Shown here piece by piece: positions 25,264 through 37,355 of a stretch of 64,000 nt of DNA. The position numbers were made by a program, and so were the translations under genes. A model generated the notes under the pieces. It was not told the DNA's origin and searched no databases. It worked only from the letters and a program-made list of their open reading frames with translations. Origin of the DNA: Thuidium tamariscinum (taxonomy: Eukaryota; Streptophyta; Bryopsida; Hypnales; Thuidiaceae); NCBI GenBank assembly GCA_947034885.2, contig OX344751.2:35329582-35393581 (forward strand), read 5' to 3'. How positions within the stretch are numbered: the stretch's first letter is position 1; every line of letters begins with the position of its first letter.

Positions 25264-25454
25264 CACATTCTAATTTGGATTTGCAAGCATGTAAAATGGC
25301 TTTTGGATTCACTGTTGGTTCCATACGCTTGAAGTTGACAACTATCCATATGATTCTTGGGTAGTTGTTTCCTTAAAGGAACATAGACGCAGCTGAATAT
25401 TATGCTATTGGAGCTTCAAGGATCAGCCTTTGGGTTTGCAAGATGCAGGGAGCG

Positions 25455-25510
25455 TCAAAAGTTGTGGAAGATGTAACATTGTACTATGGAAGATGTAACA
25501 TTGTCAAGAA
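25455..25510. repeat. 24-bp direct repeat downstream of the SET gene
   Basis: GTGGAAGATGTAACATTGTA and ATGGAAGATGTAACATTGTC lie side by side, about 200 bases past the stop codon, perhaps in the 3' untranslated region. Confidence 0.7.
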
Positions 25511-26004
25511 CCAGAGGAATGAGAACTTTCAAGACATGGTACAAATTGTTTTGCTAGGTTTGAGTTGAATTCGAGGTGACTCGAGGACATGTATTGTTAG
25601 ACTTACTTTTGAACTCAAGTTCTTTTCTCCTTATGGGCACCTTCATTTTTCAAAGAGGGGAAGTGTCGAGGTTATTTGATCTTGTGAATATTTTGGATTC
25701 ATAACATTCTTGAGTCAATGGAAGACCATTCTTTTAGAATCATGTTCCCATTGCAGGGTCTGGATGCAATGTTTTTTTAATTGAAGATGGCACCTATGAA
25801 GCTCAAGCATTCAATGTTTAGGGTGGATGGATCTGGGATGTTGGGAACTTCAGTTCGTGTGTCCGCTTCTATTGTGTACGTTTCCTGGTAAGTTAATGCA
25901 AGCCTCCCCTTGACAAATACGTTTTCATTTGTTGGAACGCACTGTCGACAGGCCAATCTATATTCATCTGCACTAGTGAGCCCTGTGCCGATACCACAGT
26001 CAGA

Positions 26005-26225
26005 ATTAAAGTAAAAGTAATTTTCTAATTTTTTAATGTATTAAAACTTTGAAATTCAATAACTTCCTTGCTGTGAGTCAAAATGCCACATAACCAAGCC
26101 CGTGCACCTAGGGCTTTCAAGCATGCCACCGGGGCACATGGTCTGAGAGATCTCAACATGACAAATAAAACAAAACAAAACAAAACAAACTACTTGTCTT
26201 AAGGTATAGATATTCCATTGGAAAC
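26005..26225. repeat. Dispersed repeat shared with 53690-53960
   Basis: The partner copy, with CATGGTCTGAGAGATCTCAA and a (AACAAA)-type run, stands just downstream of the SET gene's GC-balanced tract and marks the change to AT-rich DNA. Confidence 0.6.
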
Positions 26226-26399
26226 TTGCATTTTGTACAAAAATGCACATTGTAGGTTACATACCACTATTTCCTCAAGAAAAAAATAAAATATTTGATT
26301 TATTTCATTACCCAAATCCCAAACCCCGAGGGAGCTCAAAAAATATTTTAAATTAAATTAATTTAAACACCTATTCCACCCTATTTGTAATATTTAGAT

Positions 26400-27115
26400 G
26401 GTGGGATGGGGTTTGGCATATGATATGGGTATATCCCAAAGTTTGTATCTATATCCAAATTTGTATTGTATCCATATCCATATCAAAAAGTATACCATGG
26501 CCATGGCCATATTAATATCCAAATTTGTATTGTATTATATCTTGTATCCATATCCATATCGAAAGGTATCCCATATCCATGGCCATATAAATATCCAAAT
26601 TTATATTTTTTTCATATTGTATCTCATGTATGTATCCATATTAAAAAGTATCCCATATCCATAGCCATATAAATATCTAAATGTGTATCATATTGTATCT
26701 TGTATCTATATCCATATCAAAAAGTATCCCATATCTGTGGCCATATAATTACCCAAATGTCGTACACATGGCATGTCTTCACAGACCCAAAAATTTAAAA
26801 TTTAAAATTTAAATTCTTTTTGGATGCATAGTCATTGTGCACCAAAAAAAATTTATAAATTTTAAATTTTAAATTTTTCATTCCCCTCCTGCCCCCCACC
26901 CCCCTTCCCACCCTCCTCTAGTAATTTTCAAAAACCAATTTAATTGACAGATAATATGTGACAACTCATCTCATATCTGGTATCCATATTCAATATTGTT
27001 TACATATTTGTACCTATACTCATATCCTATATTTGCTACATATTTGTATATAGTACTATATCCATATCTAATATTCATTTTGTATCCATATCCATATCCA
27101 TATTTCGACAACTCA
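26400..27115. repeat. Imperfect minisatellite of CCATATCCATAT-type units
   Basis: From 26440 to 26760 units of about 95 bp built from TATCCATATCCATATCAAAA, GTATCCCATATCCATGGCCA and ATATCCAAATTTGTATTGTA recur. Weaker TATCCATAT runs continue at 26975-27110 and 27400-27440. The short peptides rich in Tyr-Pro it could encode are not genes. Confidence 0.8.
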
Positions 27116-27744
27116 GATTAAATCTTACATGATCAATGGCTTGTGATTTTTTAAGAAATCAATGGTGATTTCAATAGTAAACATTTTTTTTAAAAACAAT
27201 CAGTGGCGTATAGATTTTTTGAAAGAGGGGAGGGACTAATTAATTGACTAGGGGTGTGCAACCACTTTTTAGTACATTGTAAGGCACAAGTCTGTATTTC
27301 TAAATATTAAAAAAAATATTAAATTACCCCCCCCCCCCTCCCCCCTACTTATAATTTTTACAAAGTTAACTTACTACAAAGAATATGGGGCAACTTCATA
27401 TCCATATACACATCCGTGACTTATATTGTATTTGTATTCATATTCATGAAAAAAAATTTGAAGCCAATAGAGGGCCCTTTTAACTATAGTGAAATGTGCA
27501 ATTAGAACAAAAATCAACCCAAGAAGTAGTCAAAGAATTTGTAAGGTGAGCAATCAGCTCATGTGCCTTGTCAAATTTTGGATTAAATTTTTTTTATAAA
27601 AAAATAATTTTTTTTTTGTTAATTTTTAATTTTTTAAAAATATATTTTTAATTCCTTGTAATTGCACATTTCACTGTAGCTAAAGGGGCCTTCTATTGGC
27701 CTTAGATTTTCTCTCATGTTGTATCATATAAATCCATATATATA

Positions 27745-28404
27745 GGTGATTGTAAGAGTGACTTCACTTTTTTGTCTCAAAAATGCAATTTCTGGTCACA
27801 TCATTGGTAATACTTCTAATACCATTTGTCAATAGAGCGCTTGCAAATCTAAATTGTCAAATTAGGGCACCTATAGATCTCAACCATCAATTTAGTACAA
27901 TGAAGTACTATAGATTGCTACAAAATACTATAGAGGCCACTAGTAGCAAAAAAAGGGTTTGTAGACCTTTTCATTTTTAGTAATTCAAAAAAAATTCAAA
28001 AAATTATTTAAAGAAAATCCGGTTTTCCAAATAAAATTGTGCTCACATTACAATAAAGGATTCTTCTAGGAAAAAATTTCCCTCTTCATAGCCTTTGCAC
28101 CAAAGGTCACTTTGACCCAATATACGCAACATACATGTTATTTTCAAAAATAGGACGAACCCCCCTCCCCAACCTCCAACCCCTACCCCCTAAATGGCCA
28201 AAATAGACCCCCAATTGGAGATAGGTTAAAAATAGTAAAATAATTTTTAAAAATAAGAAAAATCAATTCAACATCTAAATCTTTTGTGTACCTTCATTCC
28301 AAATTTCAAGCCAAAAGGACAAAAGATGCAAAAGTTATGAGCAAAAAACTACCTACTAGAAGTCAAGAGGACAAATAAAAGAACAAATGATTCTTGCAAT
28401 CATC

Positions 28405-28405
<1 letters not shown>
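27745..28405. mobile_element. Family A-related element, copy A8 (about 660 bp, old)
   Basis: Begins GGTGATTGTAAGAGTGACTT and ends GATTCTTGCAATCATCC. The interior near 28325 has GATGCAAAAGTTATGAGCAA, typical of the family. No clear 4-bp duplication remains. Confidence 0.55.
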
Positions 28406-28406
<1 letters not shown>

Positions 28407-28443
<37 letters not shown>

Positions 28444-28446
28444 TTT
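28407..28446. repeat. (TA)n followed by poly-T
   Basis: About 15 TA dinucleotides and then a T run of 13, just outside the right end of A8. Confidence 0.95.
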
Positions 28447-29049
28447 GAATCGTATTTGTATTTGTATCCACATCCTATACATCTAAAGTTGTATTTGTAT
28501 TTCAAATTGTATCCACCATCAACAACTTTTGATTTTTCTGAAAAATTGACAGCATTAAGGGCAAGTTTTTTTTTCCGTTTACCAACAAATGGCTAGTTTT
28601 AAAAAGCCAAGAGTGAACTAGCTCCTTCTTGGTTTTTTGTTAGGGATTGCAGGTGGCCTTTGGGTACAACACTGTGAGGCTTGATGGCCTTTTTCTCACA
28701 AATGCAAAGTTTAACATTAGCATTAAGTTGTTTTGGAATAAAGTTCATTAGGCATTCACTTTAAATTTCTGGAAATCATATCCGCAACATTAAAAGAAAT
28801 TTGAATATCATATTGGCAATATTGAAAACATATGGATATCATATTGGCAACATTGGAAATTTCCAAAGTGCTTAGGAGACTACAACTTAAACCAAAACAA
28901 AGTACAAGTGGCCTTCATTGGCACTAAAATTTGCAATGAAATGGTGAAGAAAGCATAGAAAGAGAAGTATATTGCTAGAGGAGTAGACAAGCACATTGTT
29001 TGAGCAAAGACTACTATAAAAAAAATCTAAAATTCTATGTATGGAAAAA

Positions 29050-29330
29050 ACAGTTCTCCCTTGCAAAATTCTTGACCTACAAAATACAAAACACATTCCA
29101 ATGCTCCAATAAGAAATTGCAAATCATGTAGAATTGTAGACATTAAGAACACAATCCTCCTTAAAAATCCTGGACCTGCAAAACACAAAACACACTCCAA
29201 CGCTCAAGTAAGAAATTGGAAATCATGTACAATTTCAGACATTAAGAACACAATCCTCCCTTCAAAGTCTTGGACCTGCAAAACACAAAACACACTTTGA
29301 TGCTAAAATAAGAAAATATGCACACTGAGA
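29050..29330. repeat. Tandem repeat, about 118-bp unit, 2.4 copies
   Basis: Units share CTTGGACCTGCAAAACACAA, AATAAGAAATTGGAAATCAT and GACATTAAGAACACAATCCT. Adjacent units are about 85-90% alike. Confidence 0.85.
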
Positions 29331-29803
29331 ATGTTGCAAGTATCAACCAAAAGAAGAGTTGAGAGCTTACCCAAAATTTCAAAGGAAACAAAGTAGGTTT
29401 TGTTAGTAGAACCTGAAAGTGAAACCACATTAGGCAGCCTTCAACATGTTAGGCAATGTGCATGCAAGGATATAAACTTGGAAACAATGAAAATAGAAAA
29501 CCAGAAAAACTTCATTGAATGATAAAGCTGTGAAGGAAAATTCCACAACCATGCACAAATGATGGAAACAAAAGGTCCAATGTGTAGAACGATAAACTCA
29601 TTGCTATACAACTAAGTAGCAAAGCAATCACTAAGAACCACTGTTGAGTAGAATATCTTCCTACCTTATTAAACCATAGCATTGATGCTATGAACCAACC
29701 CACTCTTGAAAGCACTTCTCATAAGGAAAAGTACTCAATGTATAGACTTGTTGTGCCTTCAACCCAATAACAACTACCAAATTTGCATCCAATCAGTTGC
29801 GTA

Positions 29804-30533
29804 GGGTCATTGCAAGAAACACCTGTCCTATTTCATGTCACAATTTGAACCACTTTTTTGTTGTCTACAATAACTTTTGGAGATTAAGTCCAATGAAAAT
29901 GAAATTTTTATTGAACATACCTAACTTGAAGTTTATTAGATCCCTTATTTTTCAGAAATTAAAAAAAATCATTTTATATTTAAAAAACATTTTCGTTGAG
30001 CGTCACAAAATTACGTTTATGGTTATCATTACGTTTGCAGTGTCTAAATTAATGATTTCAAGACGAAACTTTCATGGTCTATTTGCATAGGTGTAAAACC
30101 TATGAATTCCAAAAAAAAATCTAAAAATATGTTTTTTTATGTCCTCCACATGAGTACAATTTTTTTTTCGTGGCACGCAATTTTTGAACATTGATGATGG
30201 TTCTAAGATCGTTCCTTTGGTCAAATCTCATCGAAATCAAATTTCCTCAAACGGCCAATTTTTATTTTTTCTTAAAATTGATTTTCCTATTTTTTACAAA
30301 TTAAAATGTCAAAGTACTAATTTTCATGAGATTTTGCACTTTTTTGGATTTCCTACTTAGAGATTTTTCCTATGCTTTTCCTTTCTAGGGTATATTCTTC
30401 TTAAAGGTTTATACATGAAACATATTTTTCACTTTTCTTAAAACTTGTTTTTCTAATTTTAAAGTACTCCCGAAAAAAAAAGACTACGTTGCAAAACGCT
30501 ACGCTTTTTGGTAGGTGTTTCTTGCAATGACCC
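29804..30533 (-). mobile_element. Family A MITE-like element, copy A1 (730 bp), inserted in the hAT-like gene
   Basis: Terminal inverted repeats are GGGTCATTGCAAGAAACACC and its complement. The 4-bp duplication CGTA flanks both ends. It is almost identical to the copy at 41072-41803 and has no coding capacity, so it must move using another element's transposase. Its small open frames are not genes. Confidence 0.92.
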
Positions 30534-31309
30534 CGTACTTTGTCCTTCAAGAAGGACAAGGTTGAAAAACAACCCTCATCTTTAACAGAACCCAACACAT
30601 GTATCATAGCAATCTCAGCCAATTTCACATATTCACTGAAATTTGTGGCCAAGGCCTCGGCCAAGGTAGAGTTTGTATCAAGAGACCTCTAGAGCTTCGT
30701 GCGAGGGTTGACCAGAAAAGGCATGTCTATAGTTGTCATGGAATCGGACAGCATGGCCAACTTAAACAAACTATGTTGGCCCTCCAACTGAAATTAATCC
30801 AAGAAAGTAGGCACCAGCTTATTGCCATCCTTCTCGTTAACCCATTTGGACTCTCCAAAGTTCTTCTTAATGACATCCAAGTACTTGCAAAATGTCCCCT
30901 CACAGTCTATTTGGAGCCAATACTGTGGATACATGACACCCAATGCGTCCATTAATCCATTGGAGGGAAATTGAGATTTCAACTCATGAATGAGCTGCAA
31001 CACCGCACCTACAATAGACAACGTTAAAAATAGAGAACAAATAAGCAGAAAGAAAAATAGTGAGAATTTGGGACCATTTCTAGAACTGCCATTGTAAGGA
31101 AGACAATGCTAAAGATTACACATGACTTGTACTTGTGGTTAGTACTTCCCCTTCCCCCTCCCAATAAAGTGGAGAAATAGAAAGCAAAACTGAATTACTT
31201 AGATGTTTCTTACACTCATACCTCATAAACTTTGCATACCTTTACCTCACTACTTGAATTACCTTTAGAAATTAGAACACTGTAGCAAGAGTACCATTAC
31301 ATGCGCAGA

Positions 31310-31730
31310 CTTGAAACCTTTGTGAAGTGGTGGCCTATGGCCACCTAAAAAAAATTGAAATTGGAATACCATAGCAAAAAAGACCTTACCTGATTACCTA
31401 TATGTAGCTTAAACCTTTGTGAAGTGGTGGCCTATGGCCACCCAAAAAAAATTGGAAATTCAAAAATCACAACAATAAATAATTACCTGATTACCTGATT
31501 ACATGCATGTACCTTATACCTTTCGGAAGTGATGACCTATGGCCACCCCAAAAAAATTGGAAATTGGAATACCAATGCTAAAAAGAATTATCTGCACATA
31601 CCTTATACCTTTGTAAAGTGAAGGCCTTTGGCCACCCTAAATTTGAAATTTGAATACTGCGGCAATTAAACAATTACTTATACAAACCTTAGACATCCAA
31701 TAAGTGGTGGCCTATGGCCACCACCACAAA
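31310..31730. repeat. Five degenerate tandem units with a TGGCCTATGGCCA core
   Basis: Units of about 85-110 bp each carry a GTGGCCTATGGCCACC-like core (near 31329, 31426, 31530, 31621, 31706). The core is followed by an A-rich run and a segment resembling AATTGGAATACCA. The array lies between conserved transposase segments, so it is probably intronic or internal to the hAT-like element. Confidence 0.75.
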
Positions 31731-34700
31731 ATTGAAAAACTAACAAGGATAAAATTAACATGAGCGAAAAATTCTTTTACATCAAAGGAATTACATACCT
31801 TTAAATACCTTCTGAGAAAGTTAGGACCTTTACCTTGAGCCGATTCCATACCTTTGCTACTAGTGACACTAGTGGCAATACGGCAAAGGCAATTGGGAAA
31901 TAAAATAGACAAGTTCATTATTTGTATCACTCTTCTAAATTTCCACCTTAACAGTAGACAAAGAGAAGTGCAAGGAAGTAAAACATGACAAAAGAAAACA
32001 TACCTTTGCACTTTTCTTTCACGACACAAATAATCTCAGTGAAGGATTTTTGGGTCACAAACTGGCCTTTATGCATTGCATAGATGGTCTACTTGCCTGC
32101 AACAAAGGCCAAATGTGAAGTTTGCCTAGCGGCGTTCAAGTCCACTAGAAGCAGAGCCCATTTGAGATGAATTTGCTCGTGCGAGTACTACAAAAGTTGT
32201 TTGAAGGACCAAAATTCCTTTGTAGTAAATGCTTGCTCGTTGTCCACATAGAGCTTGTATAACTTCCCTTGACAGACTTGAAGAGCTGCCACAAAATCAC
32301 AAATGAACATGTCACGCTTTTGAGCAAACAAAACAAGATGGTCGATACTCTCCATCAACTGTAGCAAGCACACCATGCCAAACAGTACGAAAGGGTCTAT
32401 GAGCTTAGTCATGACACCCTAGGCTTTGAGTCTTCTCTTTTTCTACATCACAAAAAGAAAAGGACAACCAGTTAGCCAAATCAAAAGTAAAAGAATAGGG
32501 AGATAGAACTGAAGTGCCTTAACAAAGATAATTGGTAAAACTAAAAGTGCAAGGCGTTACAACTTAGGTCATTGAATGCTCAAACTTACCATTTCTTTGC
32601 TATTGCTCCTATCAACGTTCATCTTTGTGAGCAGTGAGCACTGATCGATACTCACTGAACAATTGCTAAAGAAGTTCTATAAGAGAAACCCAACGTGTGG
32701 AGACATTTTTAAGCAGTTTCAAGCCTTTTGTTTCCATCATTAGTGCTAGATTGTGGAATTAAGATTACTTCTTGGGACTACTTGCAAAATACTTGTAGTA
32801 AACGTTGAACAAATCCTCAATGGCTAACATGATGTCCAAAGAGGACAAAGTTTTGAATGCCAAATTACATTTGTATGCCATGCAATGCACACCTTGAGCA
32901 AAACGAGCATGCTTGCTCTAGATTTGTTTTGTAACCCCAGATTTCTAACCTTGCAAGGTGGCTACCCTATCGACACCGAAGTAGATGAGCTTCATCAAAA
33001 TGGCATCGGCAATCAAGCCCATTTTCACACTCAAGGTTGATATAATCACAAAAGTGAGATTGTCAGCACTAGCTCCATTGGACTCTAGCTTCTGCAATAA
33101 CACAAGCATTGGCACACGAGTCCAATTCTGCATCATATAGCAATGCACAACAATGTAGCTACCATTGTCCACACCAGTTGTTTCATCAGCCATCAAGGCA
33201 ATGTATTAGGCAGAACTGATGATCTCCTTCATCTTCTCTTGAACAATTGCCCATATATGGGATGCCATGATCCACCTTGCCCCCTCAATCTAGTACATTA
33301 TGGGAAGGTCAAGAATAGAAAGCAACTCATACAAAACAAGTTGAGAAGTGAATTCGGCCATTGGGCCGCCATCAGACATGATTTAAAACAATGGGACAAG
33401 TTGTACCTACTTTTTCCTTGACTCCACGTTGTTATTGGAGTTGATTTACTCTAAAATAGTAGTGGGGCGCTTTCCTACAAACAAGAGCATATTCTTCTTG
33501 TGCCTTGCGCTCTTCTCATGCATTTGTAGTGTATATAGCTTTGGACCCATAACACATGGCTTCTTCCCCATTTTAGTGCACACACGGCAGCGGATCAAGT
33601 GCAAAATACCGTCTTCTACAAGCACCATCTCCGCCCACAGATATTTTGTGGATCACTCCATTTGAAACTTGCACATAAGGTTGTAATTTTTTTTTGTGCG
33701 CTTGGGGGGCAGAGGGATCTCGAAATCATCATCCCTTGATGACTCTTCACTCTCAAAGGGGATTTCAAAGTCGCTTGGTGCACCTGATCGTTTCACAGCA
33801 GAATTATGACTAGAAGGAAGTATTGCTCCTAGTGTTGCTCGCAAAACCATAAGAGAAGCTTCACCGTTCATTGAAGCTAAGTCTAATGCCATGTCCACAA
33901 ATACGGGTACATCATGTATGCCATTGTGCTCTTGGTGTTCCCATTGTGGACTTCCTGATCATTGGTTCATATACACACTCCTAGTCAATGCCAAAGCATC
34001 GCCATTGTCACGATTGTGGGAATGCAAGAAATAGGACTGCATCGTGGTCTTCTATCAAGCCTTCTCCCAGCCTTTATTCTCTATCACTCGACAATTAGCT
34101 TGTAGACTTTGGTGCAAAGTGGCTTCTCTCTCCCTTTCCAATCGCTTGAACTTCTTCTTACAAGCCGCCACCGCCTTCCTCAATGCCCACACATTGGCAG
34201 CGACAACCAATCCAACGTCCACAAGAGTAAAAGGACCAGAATCCTCCATCCTCGACACAATGACACCCCAATTCAACAACTTCTACTCAATTTCAAAAAA
34301 ATCAGAGCACTCAATGTCTCAACGCCTCAACCCTCAGTCCACTCCAGTATACACCCTAAACCTTAAGCCCTCCACTTGACACACAAATGAAACATCAATG
34401 GTAATCCCTCCAAATCCAAAATTCCACATATACAACAATGCCAAAAAATACAAAACCTAACGACAAATGCAACAAATTGGTCTATCTCCATTGCACCTAA
34501 AACGCAAACTTCAACGGACCTCTAAGCCTACAATTACAGCAACTATCAAAATTGAACTACTTGGCAGCGCCTGCAGCCTTGCGTACAACAATTTGCACTT
34601 CAAACAGAGAATCAACAAGCAAAAAATTGCGTATTCAATGTGCACATTGGAAACCAATACGTTCAAAACTCAAACCAATACTTCCAGAGTTTTACAAATC

Positions 34701-34814
34701 AAAATCAACCACCAAGGAAGAGCACTAATGAAACACTGCACTTAACCGATTAGGCTCTAGCAAAAAACAAATTGGAGGAGATTTGACAGTTGAGCACCGG
34801 CCTTTGTTTGGAGC

Positions 34815-34960
34815 AACGAAGGTATCACTCACAGAATGGCTACAACGAATTTGGCATCACTCACAAAATGCCTACAATGAATTTGGCATCACTCACAAAA
34901 TGCCTACAACGAATTGGACATTACTTACAGAATGGCCACAAAGAATTTGGCTTCTTCTAC
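34815..34960. repeat. Tandem repeat, 33-bp unit, about four copies
   Basis: GGCATCACTCACAAAATGCC, TACAACGAATTT and close variants follow each other. The unit length is a multiple of three, so a frame stays open, but there is no other sign of coding. Confidence 0.85.
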
Positions 34961-35530
34961 ATGCAATTCATGAACTAATTGGCAACAAGACAAGTGAGGA
35001 GAAACACTGCTCTGGCAACAAAAATTGCTGGAGACAAAGCATTAAAGATGATACTAGCACTATCAAGGAAATCGGCAGTGCTGTCACATTTTTGTGACTG
35101 GCCTCAACCTTTTCTTTCCTGTCCATTTTCATGAAGTTGGTGATCGCGCACTCATTGCCAAGTTGACACTTTGGCTTCTTCTTTTTTTAAATTGTTTTTT
35201 TCTCAATGGGGTTGATGCTGCCCCTTTTTGGGGGGCAATTGGGCATTATGGAGCCCAAAAAAAACATTGATTAAGGGGAGCATTTAAAAAAAATAAAAAA
35301 AGTAGGAGCTGCCTGTATCTTTTCAATAGATAGTGGGTACGTATCACATCGCCATGTCACACCACTTACACTCTTCTAAATTTCTGTCAAAATCAACCAA
35401 CCAACTCGCCATAGAAAGCCTCCTTGCCATGAAATATCAATTAAGAATATATATCCTTGTAACAGGCATTGAAACTTAGAACCAATAGGGGTTGTTTTGG
35501 GGAAAATTTTGTACTCTCTAACAGGTTTAA

Positions 35531-36770
35531 CCCTTAAAGGTCAAAGACTATGTCTTCACCAAAAACACACTAAAACTGCCATTTCTACTACAAGCACCAA
35601 AATTTTGAAAAAAAACATTTTTTAACACATGTAACCATAGGATCTTCTAGTACACTAGTGTCAAAAGATGTGAAAAAAATTTCAGAAATTTCCACCATGT
35701 AGATTGCAAGATATTAGCATTTGAATTGATAAAAAAACCTTTTTTTGTCCCTGCAAAAAATCGGGCAACTGTACTTCACAAGGTTACATTTCTATGAAAA
35801 ATTGCCCAAAATGGTGGTGCTTCTTTGGATTCATTCTTCATGGCAAGTTGGCTACATGCTCAAAAAAATTCACATCATTTGGAACTGTACAACATATAGG
35901 AAAAAATTAATGAGTAGAAAGAAGTAGAGAGTGATTCAAAATACTAAATTGTTAAAAAATTTATTTAAAAAATAAAAAGGCCAATCTCAATGGTTGTAAT
36001 GTTGTGACAAACAATCAACATCCAAAATTTTAATTTTTCTTCAAAAATATTTAAAATTGAGTAAAATAAAGGCTTCCAAAGTATGGGAAATTTCGTTAAA
36101 ATGGCGCCATTTCGTTAAATTGGCGCTTTTGAGCAGTTTAGACTGCGCGGTCTGAACCGTTTTTTCTATCCTAGGATCTACACCTGTACTAGATTTTGGA
36201 AATCTACAACTCTCCTAGATTTCTGAAATCTATACCAATCCTAGATTTTTTAGATTGTTTGGTCTAATATCTATGCTTGTCATAGATTTCAGAAATCTAA
36301 AAGTGTCCTAGATATTAGCAATGTATACTTGTTCTAGATGTCAAGGTGTGAAAATGGCATGTGGAATACCGCCATTTTAACGAAATTCCCCATAAGTTTA
36401 TTTTAGAGTAGAGAATCCATAACTGCCTGCAAACTAAATCTCCTCATAACTTTCATCTCATAAATCAAAATGGAATGATTAAAAGATTTCTGCATATATA
36501 TGCATATAGAAAACCAATTTCAAATTATTAATTTCAAAAAAAATATTTTTATAAGAAATTTTTGGACTGCCCACCAACCAATGAAAACTACATATCATGC
36601 AATAATTTTTTGACCATGTAGTCAAAAGTTATGAAAATTGTTGGGCCTTCAAGATACTCCTTGGGCACATCTTGTGTGAAAATTTCAAAGAAAAAAAATA
36701 AAAACTCCATCTGTAGTGAGCTATCCAAAATCGCTATATTGCCAAAAAACACAGTTTGGTCCTTTAGGGG
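35531..36770. mobile_element. Family C TTAA-inserting element, copy C1 (1240 bp)
   Basis: TTAA lies at 35527-35530 and 36771-36774. Termini are CCCTTAAAGG and CCTTTAGGGG. The right part (36595-36770) matches the right part of C2, including GTTATGAAAATTGTTGGGCC, CACATCTTGTGTGAAAATTT and the TGCCAAAAAAC end. It contains a family D MITE at 36085-36390. No coding potential is seen. Confidence 0.75.
36085..36390. mobile_element. Family D MITE, copy D1 (about 306 bp), nested in C1
   Basis: Ends are GGGAAATTTCGTTAAAATGG and the complement of GGGGAATTTCGTTAAAATGG. The interior has repeated TAGATTTNNGAAATCTA palindromic segments and the GTTTAGACTGCGCGGTCTGA motif shared by other copies. Confidence 0.8.
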
Positions 36771-37069
36771 TTAATTGAGCTTGTCAGACTCCATCCTCTA
36801 AGAATTGAGCCAGTCAGTTGTGAAGGCTTGTGGCAAGTATTGTTCTCCCCCAAAATGTTACTCAGAATACATGACAAAATCCAAATGAGTGTAAAGACAT
36901 GCAACATTGAAGGTGTTTTAGAAATAAAAACCTCATTCCATTCAAAAGCATTCTTCCTCATGCTAAGTGTAGTAGCCTTAGTCATAACATTGTTAACAGT
37001 CAATCTAAACCATTCTCCTTTGAATACTTCACTGTATGCCTTGGAATGAACTTAGTTATAATTTGTAGA

Positions 37070-37150
37070 GAATCATTGGTTGGCTAGGAAGTTGCTACAC
37101 TAATAATAATTTATAAAGAATCATTGGTTAGCTAGGAAGTTACAATGCTT
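37070..37150. repeat. Direct repeat AATCATTGGTTGGCTAGGAA
   Basis: Two adjacent copies of about 45 bp (37068 and 37113) and a third, weaker one at about 37360. Confidence 0.7.
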
Positions 37151-37186
37151 GTATCATCTGGTGAGTGGAAAGTTGTAAGAGAAACA

Positions 37187-37355
37187 AATATTTTGTTAAA
37201 ATGGTCCTACACCATTTTTCCATTCATTTCCCAAGGCAGGTATAGATTTTAGACTTTATGGTCTTGAAATCTAGGAGTGGTATACATTTTAGAGTGCACA
37301 GTTGACACTTGAAAATGCAAAGTTTGTGGTCTATTGCCATTTTAATGAAATATTT
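37187..37355. mobile_element. Family D-related MITE, copy D5 (old)
   Basis: Ends are AATATTTTGTTAAAATGGT and GCCATTTTAATGAAATATTT. The interior has CTATGGTCTTGAAATCTAGG-type sequence in shortened form, as in D2. Confidence 0.6.

Larger units (their letters stand above)
29690..34279 (-). pseudogene. Decayed hAT-like transposase gene with BED/TTF-type zinc finger, split by a MITE
   Basis: Separate open stretches, read downward on the minus strand, follow the order of a large hAT-type transposase. A basic helical segment lies at 34249-34055. A zinc finger at about 33600-33510 has Cys-x2-Cys (CRVCTK), then His-x5-His (HEKSARH). A catalytic-core piece at 33196-32945 holds DETTGVDNGSYIVVHCY and GASADNLTFVI. 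A mid segment at 32412-32188 holds FAQKRDMFICDFVAA. A segment at 31021-30794 holds ALGVMYPQYWL. The dimerisation-domain start VLGSVKDEGCFSTLSFLKDKVR is at 30610-30534. At 30534 the frame runs into a 730-bp MITE and resumes beyond 29803 with a segment including LSTFPYEKCFQEW. Stops and frame changes between segments mean either many introns or decay; the MITE makes it non-functional as it stands. Element ends were not found. Confidence 0.75.

Noticed and set aside
26398..26672. Tyr-Pro-rich open frames
   Set aside because: They are translation of a CCATAT minisatellite.
29797..30090. 97-codon open frame, repeated at 41032-41394
   Set aside because: It lies inside the two family A MITE copies; the frame is not kept in older copies.
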